In this document: piece after piece, positions 49,378-59,466 of the stretch
Numbering within the stretch: position 1 is the stretch's first letter
How the letters are laid out: each line of letters starts with the position of its first letter
Assembly (NCBI GenBank): GCA_902167985.1
Contig: CABHNZ010000002.1
Span: 124,001 to 188,000 of the forward strand
Origin: Shinella sp. UYSO24
GTDB taxonomy: Bacteria > Pseudomonadota > Alphaproteobacteria > Rhizobiales > Rhizobiaceae
DNA: 64,000 nucleotides
Reading direction: 5' to 3'
Notes under the pieces: model-generated
Told to the model about the DNA's origin: nothing
What the model saw: the letters and a program-made list of their open reading frames with translations, nothing else
The model's database searches: none
Translations under genes and position numbers: made by a program

Positions 49378-49441
49378 CGCGCAGCCTCCGATGTAGGCCG
49401 GACGTCTGGCGCAAGACCTGCCCGTCAGCTGCGATACGCAC

Positions 49442-49478
49442 AAAAAAGGCCGGTGCCAGGTCATGCCTGGCGCCGGCC
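49442..49478 (-). terminator. Rho-independent terminator of the mqo gene
   Basis: On the minus strand the arms 49466-49478 and 49448-49460 pair over 13 positions with one mismatch (loop TCATG at 49461-49465), followed by six T (49442-49447 read on the minus strand). It is 86 bases after the mqo stop. Confidence 0.8.
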
Positions 49479-49563
49479 CATTTCTCTGGTTTCCATGCCG
49501 GACAGCGGAGGCAGGTATCGCCTCCTCCACCAATGCCGCAGGGCAAACCGGCCGCGGTGCGCC

Positions 49564-51265
49564 TTAAAGCGCGATGTCCGACTTCTGCTCGACGACGCCG
49601 CCCGGAACAGCCGGAGCAGCCTTGCCAACAACGTTGATGGCCGGCGGAGCGATGGCGAGCTGCAGGCGGTCGGCGGTCGCTGCCCATTCCTTGACCAGCA
49701 TGTCCGGCGTTTCGTTGAGCTTGATGCCATAGCTCGGCACGATGCGGTGGATCTTCTCCTGCCATTCCGGCGTCTTCAGCTTGTCGCCGAATACCTTCTT
49801 CAGCACGTCGAGCATGATCGGGGGAGCGGTGGACGCGCCCGGCGAAGCGCCGAGAAGTGCTGCAATGCTGCCATCCTTGGCAGCGACCACTTCGGTGCCG
49901 AGCTTCAGGATGCCGCCCTTGTCCTTGTCGCGCTTGATGATCTGCACGCGCTGACCGGCTTGCCACAGGCGCCAGTCTTCTGCCTTGGCATTCGGGAAAT
50001 ATTCCTTCAGCGCCTCGATACGGTCTTCGTCCGACAGCATCAGCTGGCCGGCGAGGTACTGGACCAGATTGAACTCGTCCATGCCGACCTTCATCATCGG
50101 CCAGATGTTTTCGAGCGTCACCGATGCGGGAAGGTCGAAATAGGAGCCTTCCTTCAGGTACTTGGTCGAGAACGTGGCGAACGGTCCAAACAGGATGTGG
50201 CGCTTGCCGTCAAAGACGCGGGTATCCAGATGCGGAACCGACATCGGCGGTGCGCCTGTCGAGCCTGGCCATAGGCCTTGGCGAGATGCTGGTTGACGAT
50301 TTCCTGGTTGTCGCAGACGAGGAAGGATCCACCGACCGGGAAGCCGGCATAGTCCTCGCCTTCCGGAATGCCCGACATCTGCAGGAGCGGCAGTGCCCCG
50401 CCGCCGGCGCCGAGGAAGACGAATTTCGCCTTGACGGTACCACGCTCGCCGGTCTTGCGATCCTCGTAGCCACGCTCCAGGTGCCATCGGCATTGCGCTC
50501 GATCTCGCGCACTTCCGAATTGGTGCGCAGGTTGAAGGTCGGCAGGCTCTTCAGATGCGCGACATACTGATGGACGATCTCGCCGAAATTGACGTCCGTG
50601 CCGAGCGGGCACCAGGTCGCGGCGATCTTCTGTGAAGGATCGCGGCCTTCCATCATCAGCGGCACCCACTTTGCGATCTCGTCGTGATCGGTGGAGAACT
50701 GCATGCCGGAGAAGAGCGGGCTTGCCTTCAGCGCCTCGTGGCGCTTGCGCAGGAACTCGGTGTTTTCATCGCCCCAGACGAAGCTCATGTGCGGCGTCGA
50801 ATTGATGAAGGAACGCGGGTTCTTCAGCACGCCCATGTCGATCTGGTGCGAGAAGAACTGTCGGGTGATCTGGAAGCCTTCGTTGATCTCGACGGCTTTC
50901 TCGATGTGAACGTTGCCCTTGCTGTCCTGCGGCGTGTAGTTGAGTTCCGCCAGCGCCGAGTGTCCGGTGCCTGCATTGTTCCAGCCGTTCGAGCTTTCCA
51001 TGGCGACATCATCCAGCCGCTCCAGCATCTGGATTGTCCAGGTCGGCTCAAGCTCGCTGAGGAAGACGGCGAGCGTCGAGCTCATGATGCCGCCACCGAC
51101 GACGAGTACGTCGACGGTCTTTTCCGGCGCCTGTGCCCAGGCGGGCATCGTCGGAAGCGTGAAAGCGGCAGCGCCGGTAGCGGCCGAGCCGAGCAACTGT
51201 CGGCGATTGAGTGTCAGGCGGTCGGAGGAACCGGCGCCGGTGATGCTCTTGTTATCGGAAGGCAT
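49564..51265 (-). CDS. mqo: Malate:quinone oxidoreductase, two frame breaks
   Basis: The FAD motif is [23 protein letters not shown], followed by [25 protein letters not shown] and PHMSFVWG, diagnostic of Mqo. The frame breaks near 50471 and near 50262. Adding one base each gives [32 protein letters not shown] and [18 protein letters not shown], continuing to SDIAL (567 residues). It oxidises malate to oxaloacetate with electrons to quinone. Unlike E. coli Mqo the N-terminus carries a twin-arginine signal ([28 protein letters not shown]), which implies export or periplasmic anchoring. It is divergent from a two-component system. Confidence 0.92.
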
Positions 51266-51354
51266 CTTTTACCTCATGTCGTTGGCGTTTGTCGGGCCGC
51301 TCTGCCAGAACCTCCTGCCCGGATAAGCCGGGAAACAGAGACCGGTTGACAGAA

Positions 51355-51378
51355 TGTCGCGGCTTCGATTTGTCGCGG
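51355..51378. promoter_or_regulatory. Direct repeats in the mqo / two-component intergenic region
   Basis: TGTCGCGG occurs at 51355-51362 and 51371-51378, a 16-base period, just after a TTGACA at 51346-51351. OmpR-type regulators bind direct repeats, so this may be the site of the adjacent response regulator. Confidence 0.35.
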
Positions 51379-51485
51379 GACACATGCGCCTGTGACTTGA
51401 TCAATGCCATTAAATTAGAATTTAGTGTCCGTACGGAGCATCTCGCGGAGGCAGACAACAGAGGCGATCCAAGCTAAACAGGCTT

Positions 51486-52163
51486 ATGACGACTGTTGTA
51501 TTGATCGAGGATGACGCCGAGACCGCGCAGGATATCTGTGCGGAACTGGGCGATTATGGCTACCTCGTGGAATGGGCCGATGATGGCATCAAGGGACTTG
51601 AGATGGCGCGAGCCACCAAGGCCGATGTTTTGATTATCGACCGGATGTTGCCGGGGCTCGATGGCCTGACCATTATCGACACGCTCCGGCGCGAACAGGT
51701 GAGAACGCCGGTTCTGGTTCTGAGCGCACTTGGCGCCGTCAACGACCGGGTGAAGGGGTTGAGGGCAGGGGGAGACGATTACCTGACCAAGCCCTTTGCC
51801 GTGCTGGAACTCGTTGCCCGGCTGGAGGCTCTGCTTCGCCGGCCGGCGGAGACGACGGCTCGTGTCCTGCATGTCGGGCCGTTGCAGCTTGATCTCATCG
51901 AGCGCAACGCCATCCGAGGTGGGCGCGCGATCGAACTGCTGCCGCGTGAATTTCGTCTTCTGGAATATATGATGCGCCATTGCGAGCAGCTGCTGACGCG
52001 CGCCATGCTGTTTGAGGAAGTGTGGAACTACAAGTTCGTGCCCGACAGCAATCTTGTCGATGTCCATATGGGACGTTTGCGCCGCAAGGTGGATGGTAGC
52101 GGCGAGCCCGCGATGATTACCAACATCCGTGGAGAAGGCTTTGTCCTCCGCGCGCCTGACTGA
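51486..52163 (+). CDS. OmpR/PhoB-type response regulator
   Basis: 225 residues. The receiver domain has the acidic pair Asp9/Asp10, phosphoacceptor Asp52 (VLIIDRMLPG), Ser80 and Lys102 (DYLTKPF). The C-terminal winged helix ends LFEEVWNYKFVPDSNLVDVHMGRLRRKVDG and ITNIRGEGFVLR. It overlaps the kinase gene and is divergent from mqo. The signal is unknown. Confidence 0.93.
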   Translation: MTTVVLIEDDAETAQDICAELGDYGYLVEWADDGIKGLEMARATKADVLIIDRMLPGLDGLTIIDTLRREQVRTPVLVLSALGAVNDRVKGLRAGGDDYLTKPFAVLELVARLEALLRRPAETTARVLHVGPLQLDLIERNAIRGGRAIELLPREFRLLEYMMRHCEQLLTRAMLFEEVWNYKFVPDSNLVDVHMGRLRRKVDGSGEPAMITNIRGEGFVLRAPD

Positions 52164-53556
52164 CTGGATCTGGAACTCCACCTCGCGCTACACCGTCGCG
52201 CTGTTTGCCGCAATCGCCGCAACGATCATGCTCAGCCTCGTCTTCGCCTATGTGAATACGAGCCAGGCGCTTGTGGAACAGCTGGACGGCCTCATCACCC
52301 AGGAAGCCGATACGATCGTCGATCAATCGCAGGGAGGCGAGATCACCAATTACCACGAGCGCCTGCGGCAGGATCCGCGGCGCTACAAGCCGACGGGCCT
52401 GTTTTCCGAGGCCGGTGTTCGCCTGTCGGGAAATATCGAGCGCTGGCCGCCGGGGCTGGAGGTCGGAAGGCCACCGATCTACGTCAATATCGATCGTTTC
52501 GGCCCGGACTGGAAAATGATCCAGCGGTCGCGCGCCGTCGCCCGAAGGCTGGCGGATGGAACCATTCTCGTGGTCGGCTGGAGTACGAATGACAACGACC
52601 AGACGGCGCTCGTCGTCTATCGCGGGCTGATCTTTGGCCTGATCCCCGCCTTCATCCTAGGTCTTGCGGCAGCACTTTTCTTCGGAGCCCAGTCCAATCG
52701 GCGAATACTGGAGATGCAGAAGCGTGCCGAACAGATCGTTGCGGGCGATCTTCTGCAGCGCCTGCCGACGCGAAACAGCGAGGATCCGATCGACAAGCTG
52801 GCGCAGATCGTCAACGGCATGCTCTCCGAAATCCAGACGCTGGTCGAAAACCTTGCGGGCATCGGCGATGACATAGCCCATGACCTGCGCACGCCGCTGT
52901 CACGCGTGCGTATCGGCCTTGAGCGTGCGCGCCGGACTGCGACGACGGTTGAAGAGCTTCAGGCGGCAGTCGATCGCGCCACGGCAGGCATCGACCATGC
53001 GATATCGATCATCACCGCGCTTTTGCGGATCAGGGAGATCGAACAGACGCGCCGGTTTGCGGCTTTCGAAAAAGTGTCGATTGACGAGATCGTCGATGAA
53101 GTGGTCGAGCTTTACGAGCCTTTTGCCGAGCAGAAGAACCTGACGCTGACGACCGCCCGCAACACCCAGACGGGCGCGGCACGCCTTGCCCCCGCAGACA
53201 TGGCGCAGACAGACGGCTTCATTGTTAACGGCGATCGTGATCTTCTGTTCGAGGCGATTGCCAATCTCGTCGACAATGCGGTGAAATTCACGCCGGAGGG
53301 CGGCAGGATCGAGATCGCGCTCAGTGCCGTCGCCGACGGCTGTCTGGTGCGGATCAGCGATACCGGCCCCGGCGTGTCGGATGGCGAACGCGATCTGCTG
53401 ACCCAGCGGTTCTATCGGTCGGACCGCAGCCGCAATACCAAGGGCGTCGGCCTCGGCCTTGCCCTTGTGTCAGCCATCGTCAAGTTGCACGGCTTCCGCT
53501 TTGTCATTCCGGCAACGGAAGGTTTTACGGCCGAGATCACCATGCCAAAAGCCTGA
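52129..53556 (+). CDS. Sensor histidine kinase
   Basis: 475 residues. Membrane segments at about 21-43 and 164-186 enclose a 120-residue periplasmic sensor without a recognised domain. Then come HAMP, the dimer/phosphoacceptor helix with His251 (HDLRTPLSR), N-box NLVDNAVKFTPEGG, and G-boxes DTGPGVSDGE and GVGLGLALV. It starts at GTG 52129 overlapping the response-regulator end by 35 bases; a slightly later start is possible. The insert between the dimer helix and N-box (NTQTGAARLAPADMAQTDG) is longer than usual. Confidence 0.92.
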   Translation: MEKALSSARLTDWIWNSTSRYTVALFAAIAATIMLSLVFAYVNTSQALVEQLDGLITQEADTIVDQSQGGEITNYHERLRQDPRRYKPTGLFSEAGVRLSGNIERWPPGLEVGRPPIYVNIDRFGPDWKMIQRSRAVARRLADGTILVVGWSTNDNDQTALVVYRGLIFGLIPAFILGLAAALFFGAQSNRRILEMQKRAEQIVAGDLLQRLPTRNSEDPIDKLAQIVNGMLSEIQTLVENLAGIGDDIAHDLRTPLSRVRIGLERARRTATTVEELQAAVDRATAGIDHAISIITALLRIREIEQTRRFAAFEKVSIDEIVDEVVELYEPFAEQKNLTLTTARNTQTGAARLAPADMAQTDGFIVNGDRDLLFEAIANLVDNAVKFTPEGGRIEIALSAVADGCLVRISDTGPGVSDGERDLLTQRFYRSDRSRNTKGVGLGLALVSAIVKLHGFRFVIPATEGFTAEITMPKA

Positions 53557-53559
53557 CGG

Positions 53560-53574
53560 GCAGGCGGCGCCTGC
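53560..53574. terminator. Short hairpin between convergent genes
   Basis: GCAGGC (53560-53565) and GCCTGC (53569-53574) with a GGC loop lie between the kinase stop and the convergent GntR stop. It is small and of uncertain function. Confidence 0.3.
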
Positions 53575-53575
53575 T

Positions 53576-54279
53576 CTATGCGCGGGCCATCGCAGCCGGC
53601 AGTGAGGCGATGAAATCCGTCAGCTGATCGCCCAGCAGCTGGACGTGTTCGCCGGCTGCTTTCTGCGCCTCTTCCGGATCGCCGGCATCGATTGCATCCA
53701 TGATCCGAACATGTTCGCTGAGCGTTCCCACCATGCGGCCGGGCTGGTAGGTGACGCGCAGGCGATAGGCGCTGATGCGGCGACGCAATTGAAGCGTCTG
53801 GTCGGCGATGAAATGTGTATGGGCTGCTTGATAAAGCAGGTCGTGAAACTCCTGGTTCACCTTGTAGAAGGCAACCGGATCGCCGGCATCGCAGGCGAGG
53901 ATGAGGTCTTCATGCACGCGGCGCATGGCGGCGCGCTCGGCCACCGTTGCACGGCGCGCGGCAAGCTTGGCACAGAGGCCCTCAAGGGCCGCCATCACGT
54001 CGAACATCTCGATCAGGGCAGGGATGGAGAGGATCGCCACATGCGTGCCCTGACGGCCGCGGGTCTCGACAAGCCCGACGGCCAGCAGCGACTTGATCGC
54101 TTCGCGCACCGGCGTGCGTGACAGGCCGAAGCGCCGTGCGAGATCCATCTCGTCGAGCCGCTCGCCCGGAGGCAGGGTGCCATCGAGTATCATCTGTTCC
54201 AGCTGTTCCCGCAATTCGCCCGAGCGCGTGGCGCGCGCCCCGGCACGATTGCTATCGAACGAATATTGTTTTCACTCAC
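53576..54279 (-). CDS. GntR-family (FadR/FCD) regulator of the CUT1 cluster, one frame break
   Basis: The long frame starts at a TTG (REQLEQMILDGTLPPGERLDEMDLARRFGLSRTPVREAIKSLL, the GntR winged helix), with an FCD domain after residue 80 (NQEFHDLLYQAAH, SEHVRIMDAI). Upstream, GTG 54279 preceded by AGGA opens VSENNIRSIAIVPG in another frame. One G missing near 54240 joins the two (ARATRSGELREQ), giving 234 residues, normal for the family. It is the first regulator next to the importer and catabolic genes on its right and probably controls them. Confidence 0.86.
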
Positions 54280-54352
54280 GGTCTGATCCTATGCGGCGAA
54301 AATGACATATGCGCATGTTTGGGCTGCTTATACGATTTCTTGATATCTGGAT

Positions 54353-55168
54353 TCAATCCGCAGTCTTGTTGGATGCGAGCCACGCAATACAGGTTTTAAG
54401 CTTTTCCACAATCATGACAGGCGCCTCGATCATCGGAAAGTGGCCGGATTCGTAGTTTTCGATCCGTGTTGCAGCAAAACAGGGCATCGGCTCGGGATCC
54501 GCCAATCGCGCCACCCAGGGGGAATTGAGCAGCATTTTCGGCGATGACACCATCGGCCAGCGATCTTCGGCATTCCAGAGAAACAGATCATCCTTGACGT
54601 CCAGCGCGAAATCCGGCCGTGCAGCAGCCAGCATGCCCTGTGTCAGAAGCACGCGAAGTTCCTCGCCGGTCGTCGGATGGACGATGTCATTCACCATCTG
54701 GCGCATGATGCCGGTATAATCTTTCGCGAACTCATCATGGCGACGCCGGATCTCGCCGTCAGGCACGCGGCCGTAATACCCGCGGTCCGACAATGTATCC
54801 AGACCGATTACGCCGGCGATCCGTTCCGGCACGGCAATCGCGATCTCCGTCGAGATCGGTCCCCCCATCGAGTGACCGATGAGTATAGCATCCTTGATAT
54901 CCAGTCTGCTGAGGACATGGGCGACGGCAAGGCCCATGGCAAAAACAGTCTGGCCCGCAGCCGGAGGCTCCTCTGTGCCGCCGAAACCGGGATGCGAGAC
55001 GACAAGCACCCTATGGTCGCGGGCCAGTTCCGGCGCCACCAGATCCCAATGCTCGGCGCTGCCGCACCAGCCATGGACAAGCACGATCCACTGGCCGGCA
55101 GCCCCCTCGGTGCGATAGCCGATCTGCCCGCCCGAAGGGGCATCGATCAATGTCAGTTCTTTCGTCAT
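54353..55168 (-). CDS. Alpha/beta hydrolase
   Basis: 271 residues. The fold is shown by IVLVHGWCGSAEHWD (oxyanion HG), the nucleophile elbow AILIGHSMGGPIS with Ser, an Asp in the DVKDDLF/LW region and a late His in ESGHFPMIEAP. It is probably an esterase or lactonase acting on the compound imported by the adjacent ABC system. It is co-directional with the permease genes and 34 bases downstream of them. Confidence 0.87.
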   Translation of the reverse strand: MTKELTLIDAPSGGQIGYRTEGAAGQWIVLVHGWCGSAEHWDLVAPELARDHRVLVVSHPGFGGTEEPPAAGQTVFAMGLAVAHVLSRLDIKDAILIGHSMGGPISTEIAIAVPERIAGVIGLDTLSDRGYYGRVPDGEIRRRHDEFAKDYTGIMRQMVNDIVHPTTGEELRVLLTQGMLAAARPDFALDVKDDLFLWNAEDRWPMVSSPKMLLNSPWVARLADPEPMPCFAATRIENYESGHFPMIEAPVMIVEKLKTCIAWLASNKTAD

Positions 55169-55202
55169 GCCGTTCGCATGCCTTTCCGGTTATTCGCGCG
55201 TC

Positions 55203-56047
55203 TCAGCCCTTGATGCCGCTGGTGGCCATGCCCTGCGTGAAATATTTCTGGAGGAGCAGGAAGAGGATGATCAACGGCAAGGTGGCGACGGTCGCGCCTG
55301 CAAAGGTTTCGCCCCAGTTGGGCAGCTGTGTCGGCGAGCCCTGCTGGGCAATCGCCACCTGGATCACCTGCAATGCCGGATCCTGAACGATGACCAGCGG
55401 CCAGAGAAAGCTGTTCCAGGAGAAGAGGAAAGTGATGAGGCCGAGCGTGAGCAGCGGCACTTTCACATTGGGGAGCACGATCGAGACGAAGATGCGGACA
55501 TGGCCTGCGCCGTCGATACGCGCGGCATCCTCCAGCTCCACCGGCAGTTCCTCGAAGGCCTGCTTGAGCAGGAAAAGACCGAAGGGGCTCGCCACCCATG
55601 GGATCATTACGCCGACCAGCGTATTGGAAAGACCAAGCCCCGAGACGACCTGATAAAGCGGCACCATCATCGCCTCGATCGGCAGCAGGAAGGTGAGCAG
55701 GATAAGGACGAAGACCAGCTTTGCTCCCGGAAAACGGATACGCGTCAGCGCATAGGCCGCCATGGAGCAGAGGATGAGCGTCAGGAAAACCTGCCCGCCG
55801 GAGACCAGGGCCGTGTTGAACAGCGCCCTCAACACATTGGTGCGCTCAAACAGCGTCCTGTAGTTCTCGACGGTCCCGTCGACGGGGAAGACGCCCGCCA
55901 GGAAAGGGGCGTGACATCGCCGAACAGCGTCAGCTGGTTCTTGAAGGACGAGGAGACAATCCAGGCGTAAGGGGCGAGGAAGCAACAGATGATCGCCAGA
56001 ATGATGGCCAGCACGGTGATGCTGCGACGGAGATCCATGGTCTTCAT
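55203..56047 (-). CDS. CUT1 ABC transporter permease (MalG type), one frame break
   Basis: The N-terminal frame MKTMDLRRSITVLAIILAIICCFLAPYAWIVSSSFKNQ breaks near 55891 (TTCTTC read as TCTTC). Repair continues AFFPVDGTVENYRTLFERTNV and the five further membrane segments with the EAA loop (LPVELEDAARIDGAGHVRIFVSIVLPNVKVPL). The repaired length is 281 residues. It is one base after the MalF-type stop. It forms the importer channel with the 56049 gene. Confidence 0.9.
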
Positions 56048-56048
56048 G

Positions 56049-57005
56049 TCAGTAATTCCAGCGTGTGCGTAGGAGTGCCATCTGCACCGCCGAGATGATC
56101 AGCACCACGACGAGAAGAACGACGGAGAGCGCCGAGGCATAGCCTGCCTGCTGCATGATGAAGGCGGTGTTGTAGATGGCGTAGACGATGAGGTTGGTAC
56201 TGTCCTGCGGGCCGCCCTGCGTCATCAGGAATGCCGGTGCGAAGGCCTGCAGCGAAAACACCGTCATGATGACGACCACGAACAGCGTCGTGCGGGAGAG
56301 GAGCGGGATCGTGATGTTCCAGAGGATCTGGCGGTTCGTTGCGCCGTCGATCTTCGCCGCCTCGCTCAGATCGGCCGGCAGGCCCTGAAGCCCGGCCAGA
56401 AACAGGATCGCGCCAAAGCCCACCTGCTGCCAGAGCGTCATGGCGATCAGGGCGGGCAGGGCCTGTGAGGTGGATGTCAGGAACGGCTGATTGGATATGC
56501 CGAAAATGGTCAGAACGCCGTTGATCAGCCCGTTCGACGGATCGAGCAGAAAGGACCACATGGTCGCGACGACCACGGTGGAGGTGACGACCGGCAGCAT
56601 GATCATGGTGCGGACGACGCCCCGCGCCGGCAGTTTCGAATTGAGGAAGAGCGCCAGCCCGAAGGCGACCGGAATGACGAAGACGACGACGCCAAGCGCA
56701 AACAGGAAGGTGATGCCGAAGCTTGTCGCGGCATCGTCGTAATCGATCATGTCTGTAAAATTGCGCAGTCCGACGAACTTTTCCGCTGCCGGATTGAGCA
56801 GGCTGTAATCAAAGATGCTGTTGCGGGCCATGACCAGGAGAGGCACGTACTGGAAGACCATGAGCAGCAGCATGAAGGGCGCCAGAAAGCCGGCCGCAAA
56901 CAGCCAGTCCCGTTTCTGCCGACGCGTGACCGGCTTGCGCCGGGCCGTGCGTATGCCGAGTGAGGCAGGGGTGGTGGAGCTTGCGACCGACATTCTTGCA
57001 TCCAT
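56049..57005 (-). CDS. CUT1 ABC transporter permease (MalF type)
   Basis: 318 residues. A basic N-terminal tail (RTARRKPVTRRQKRDW) is followed by six membrane segments, with the docking loop LPADLSEAAKIDGATNRQILWNITIPLLSR. It is in the order binding protein, MalF, MalG, as in most rhizobial CUT1 systems. Confidence 0.92.
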   Translation of the reverse strand: MDARMSVASSTTPASLGIRTARRKPVTRRQKRDWLFAAGFLAPFMLLLMVFQYVPLLVMARNSIFDYSLLNPAAEKFVGLRNFTDMIDYDDAATSFGITFLFALGVVVFVIPVAFGLALFLNSKLPARGVVRTMIMLPVVTSTVVVATMWSFLLDPSNGLINGVLTIFGISNQPFLTSTSQALPALIAMTLWQQVGFGAILFLAGLQGLPADLSEAAKIDGATNRQILWNITIPLLSRTTLFVVVIMTVFSLQAFAPAFLMTQGGPQDSTNLIVYAIYNTAFIMQQAGYASALSVVLLVVVLIISAVQMALLRTRWNY

Positions 57006-57029
57006 TTCGTCGTTACGGGTGAAGGTCGA

Positions 57030-58334
57030 TCAGCGGTCGAGGACGCGCTGAACCTTCTTTTCGGCATCCGCCATGATGGAAGCCGGGTCTCCGCCGAATG
57101 CGACTGAACGCAGCGCATCGGTGACGAGCTTGTCATACTGGGCAAACTTCGGGCCCGGAGGACGCGGCTGGCCCCATTCCTGCAGCTCGTCGACAAAGAC
57201 CTTCATCGGATAGTCCTTGTAGACAGGGAAGCGGCTGAAGAGGCTCTTCAGGGTCGGCAGGTTGCCGCGCTGGCTGACATTCATATAGGCATATTCACCC
57301 GTCGACATATCGACCACGAACTGGGCCGCGATATCGGCATGTTTCGAGCGGGCGGTCACGCCGATCGTCGTCGAGCCGGTATGGACGATCGGTGTCTTGA
57401 AGTATGGAATGGGCGTGATGCCCCATTCGATCTTTGGGTCTTTCATGAGCGCGCTGCCGGCTGCCGGCGTATCGATATAGAAGCAGGCCTTGCTGTCGAA
57501 GAAGGCGTTCGGAATACCGACCTTCGGGGCCACGCCCTCGGAATTGAAGAGCGAACCGTAGAATTTCAGCGCCTGGATCGCCTCCGGCGTGTTCAGATAG
57601 CCTTCGACGCTCTTGCCGTCGGGCGAAAGCGCCCAGAAGGTCTTGTAGGCGCTGCTGGACGGATCGGCCTTCGGATCGCCGGCCGAACGCTGGTAGATGA
57701 GATCCTGATAGACGAGACCGGGCTGACCATTGCCGAAGCGGGTCGGGCCAAGACCCCAGACCGTCGGAGAGCCGGCGGGGCCCTGCTGGCACTTCTTGAA
57801 GGCGGCCAGCGCTTCCGGCCAGGTCCAGGCGTCTTTCAGCGTCTGCGGCGGCTTGATGCCGGCGGCCTCGACGAGCTTCTTGTTGTAATACATGGCAACG
57901 GTCGTCTGCTCGATGCCCGGCGAATAGACCTCGCCATTATAGCTGTGCTCGGCCTTGGTTGCCGGGAGGATGTCGTCATCCCAGCCCTTCGGCAGATATT
58001 TGGTGATCGGCAGAAGGATGCCCGATGCCGCGTAAGACTGCGTGTTGGGGCCGTCATAGACGAGAATGTCCGGCGGATTGGAGCTTGCGGCCTGCACCGA
58101 GATCGTATCGGCGAGCTGCGCGAAAGGCACCTCGTTGATCTCGAACTTGACGCAAGGGTGCTGCTTCTGCCAGGCCTCGATCGGCGCGGGGTAAGGATAG
58201 TTGCCGGGCGTGCGCAGGATGCGCAAGGTCACGGTTTCGCCTGTGCAGGCGGGCGCGTCCTGCGCCATCGCGCCGGAAGCGAAGAGTGCCGTGGCACTCA
58301 GCAATCCTGCGAAAACAAGGGGTTTGGCACTCAT
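57030..58334 (-). CDS. CUT1 ABC transporter periplasmic binding protein
   Basis: 434 residues. The signal peptide is AGLLSATALFASGAMA, and the mature protein begins QDAPACTGETVTLRILRTP. SBP family 1 features are DILVYDGPNTQSYAASGILLPI and GEVYSPGIEQTTVAMYYNKKLVEAAGI. GGAGAA seven bases before ATG 58334 sets the start, not the longer open frame. The three Cys suggest a structural disulfide. The ligand is unknown; CUT1 receptors take oligosaccharides, glycerol phosphates and also non-sugar cyclic compounds. Confidence 0.92.
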   Translation of the reverse strand: MSAKPLVFAGLLSATALFASGAMAQDAPACTGETVTLRILRTPGNYPYPAPIEAWQKQHPCVKFEINEVPFAQLADTISVQAASSNPPDILVYDGPNTQSYAASGILLPITKYLPKGWDDDILPATKAEHSYNGEVYSPGIEQTTVAMYYNKKLVEAAGIKPPQTLKDAWTWPEALAAFKKCQQGPAGSPTVWGLGPTRFGNGQPGLVYQDLIYQRSAGDPKADPSSSAYKTFWALSPDGKSVEGYLNTPEAIQALKFYGSLFNSEGVAPKVGIPNAFFDSKACFYIDTPAAGSALMKDPKIEWGITPIPYFKTPIVHTGSTTIGVTARSKHADIAAQFVVDMSTGEYAYMNVSQRGNLPTLKSLFSRFPVYKDYPMKVFVDELQEWGQPRPPGPKFAQYDKLVTDALRSVAFGGDPASIMADAEKKVQRVLDR

Positions 58335-58383
58335 TCGCTGTTCTCCATTTTTATCGTTTTGGATGGAATTTGACGGGCGAGGA

Positions 58384-59466
58384 TCAGATCGCCCGACCTG
58401 TCTCGGGATCGAAGAGAGAAATCTGTTCGCCGGAAATGCGAAGCCTCTGGCGGCCGCCTTCGCGCGCCGCAAGCGCCGGCAGCACCGTTGCGCAACAGCT
58501 CGCCCCGGCAAACGAGAAATGGATGAGCGTGCTCGGGCCAAGCAGTTCGGCCATATCAACATTGACCTCGAAGCCCTCATCGCCGCCCGCAAGAAAATGC
58601 TCGGGCCGCAGGCCGACATCGATCACCTTGCCGACGAGGGCAGACAGGGCCGGATGGCGCTCCGCGGGCACGTTGACGATCACGCCGTCGATCGAAAGAG
58701 CCGGCCTGCCATTAACGAGCGTGACGGTTCCCGGCACGAAATTCATCGTCGGACTGCCGATGAAGCCGGCTACGAACCGGGTGGCTGGGCGCTCATAGAG
58801 ATCCTCGGGCGTGCCTTGCTGCTCGATCACGCCCTTGTTCAGGACAATGACGCGGTCTGCCAGCGTCATCGCCTCTACCTGATCGTGGGTGACATAAATG
58901 GTCGTTGCCGAAAGCCGCTTGTGCAGGCGTCGGATCTCGGTCCGCATCTGCCCGCGCAGCTTGGCATCCAGATTGGAGAGCGGCTCGTCGAACAGGAAGA
59001 CTGCCGGGTTGCGCACCATGGCACGGCCCATGGCGACACGCTGGCCCTGCCCCCCGGAAAGCTGCTTGGGCCGGCGTTCCAGAAGGGCCGAAATATCGAG
59101 AATACGGGCCGCATCCTCGACGCGGCGGCGGATTTCCGCCTTGTCCATGCCCGATAGCCTCAGGCCGAAACTCATGTTCTGTGCGACGGTCATGTGCGGA
59201 TAGAGCGCGTAGTTCTGGAAAACCATGGCAATGTTGCGTTCGCGCGGATCCAGTCCGTCGACCCTGCGATCACCGATCCAGATCTCGCCGTCCGTCACTT
59301 CCTCCAGACCCGCAACCATGCGCAGCGTCGTCGATTTGCCGCATCCGGACGGGCCGACGAGAACGACGAATTCGCCGCTTTTGATCTCAAGGTTCAGGTC
59401 CTCGATCGTGTTTGCTGCGGAGTTCTCGTAGATCTTCGATACCGCCCTCAGGGTCACGTCTGCCAT
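58384..59466 (-). CDS. CUT1 ABC transporter ATP-binding protein (UgpC/MalK type)
   Basis: 360 residues from MADVTLRAVSKIYENSAANTI. Walker A GPSGCGKST, Q-loop MVFQNYALYPHM, signature LSGGQGQRVAMGRAM, Walker B FLFDEPLSNLDAKL and switch THDQVEA are all present. The C-terminal regulatory OB/TOBE region follows from about residue 240. It is first in the leftward importer operon and divergent from the catabolic genes at 59771. Confidence 0.94.
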   Translation of the reverse strand: MADVTLRAVSKIYENSAANTIEDLNLEIKSGEFVVLVGPSGCGKSTTLRMVAGLEEVTDGEIWIGDRRVDGLDPRERNIAMVFQNYALYPHMTVAQNMSFGLRLSGMDKAEIRRRVEDAARILDISALLERRPKQLSGGQGQRVAMGRAMVRNPAVFLFDEPLSNLDAKLRGQMRTEIRRLHKRLSATTIYVTHDQVEAMTLADRVIVLNKGVIEQQGTPEDLYERPATRFVAGFIGSPTMNFVPGTVTLVNGRPALSIDGVIVNVPAERHPALSALVGKVIDVGLRPEHFLAGGDEGFEVNVDMAELLGPSTLIHFSFAGASCCATVLPALAAREGGRQRLRISGEQISLFDPETGRAI

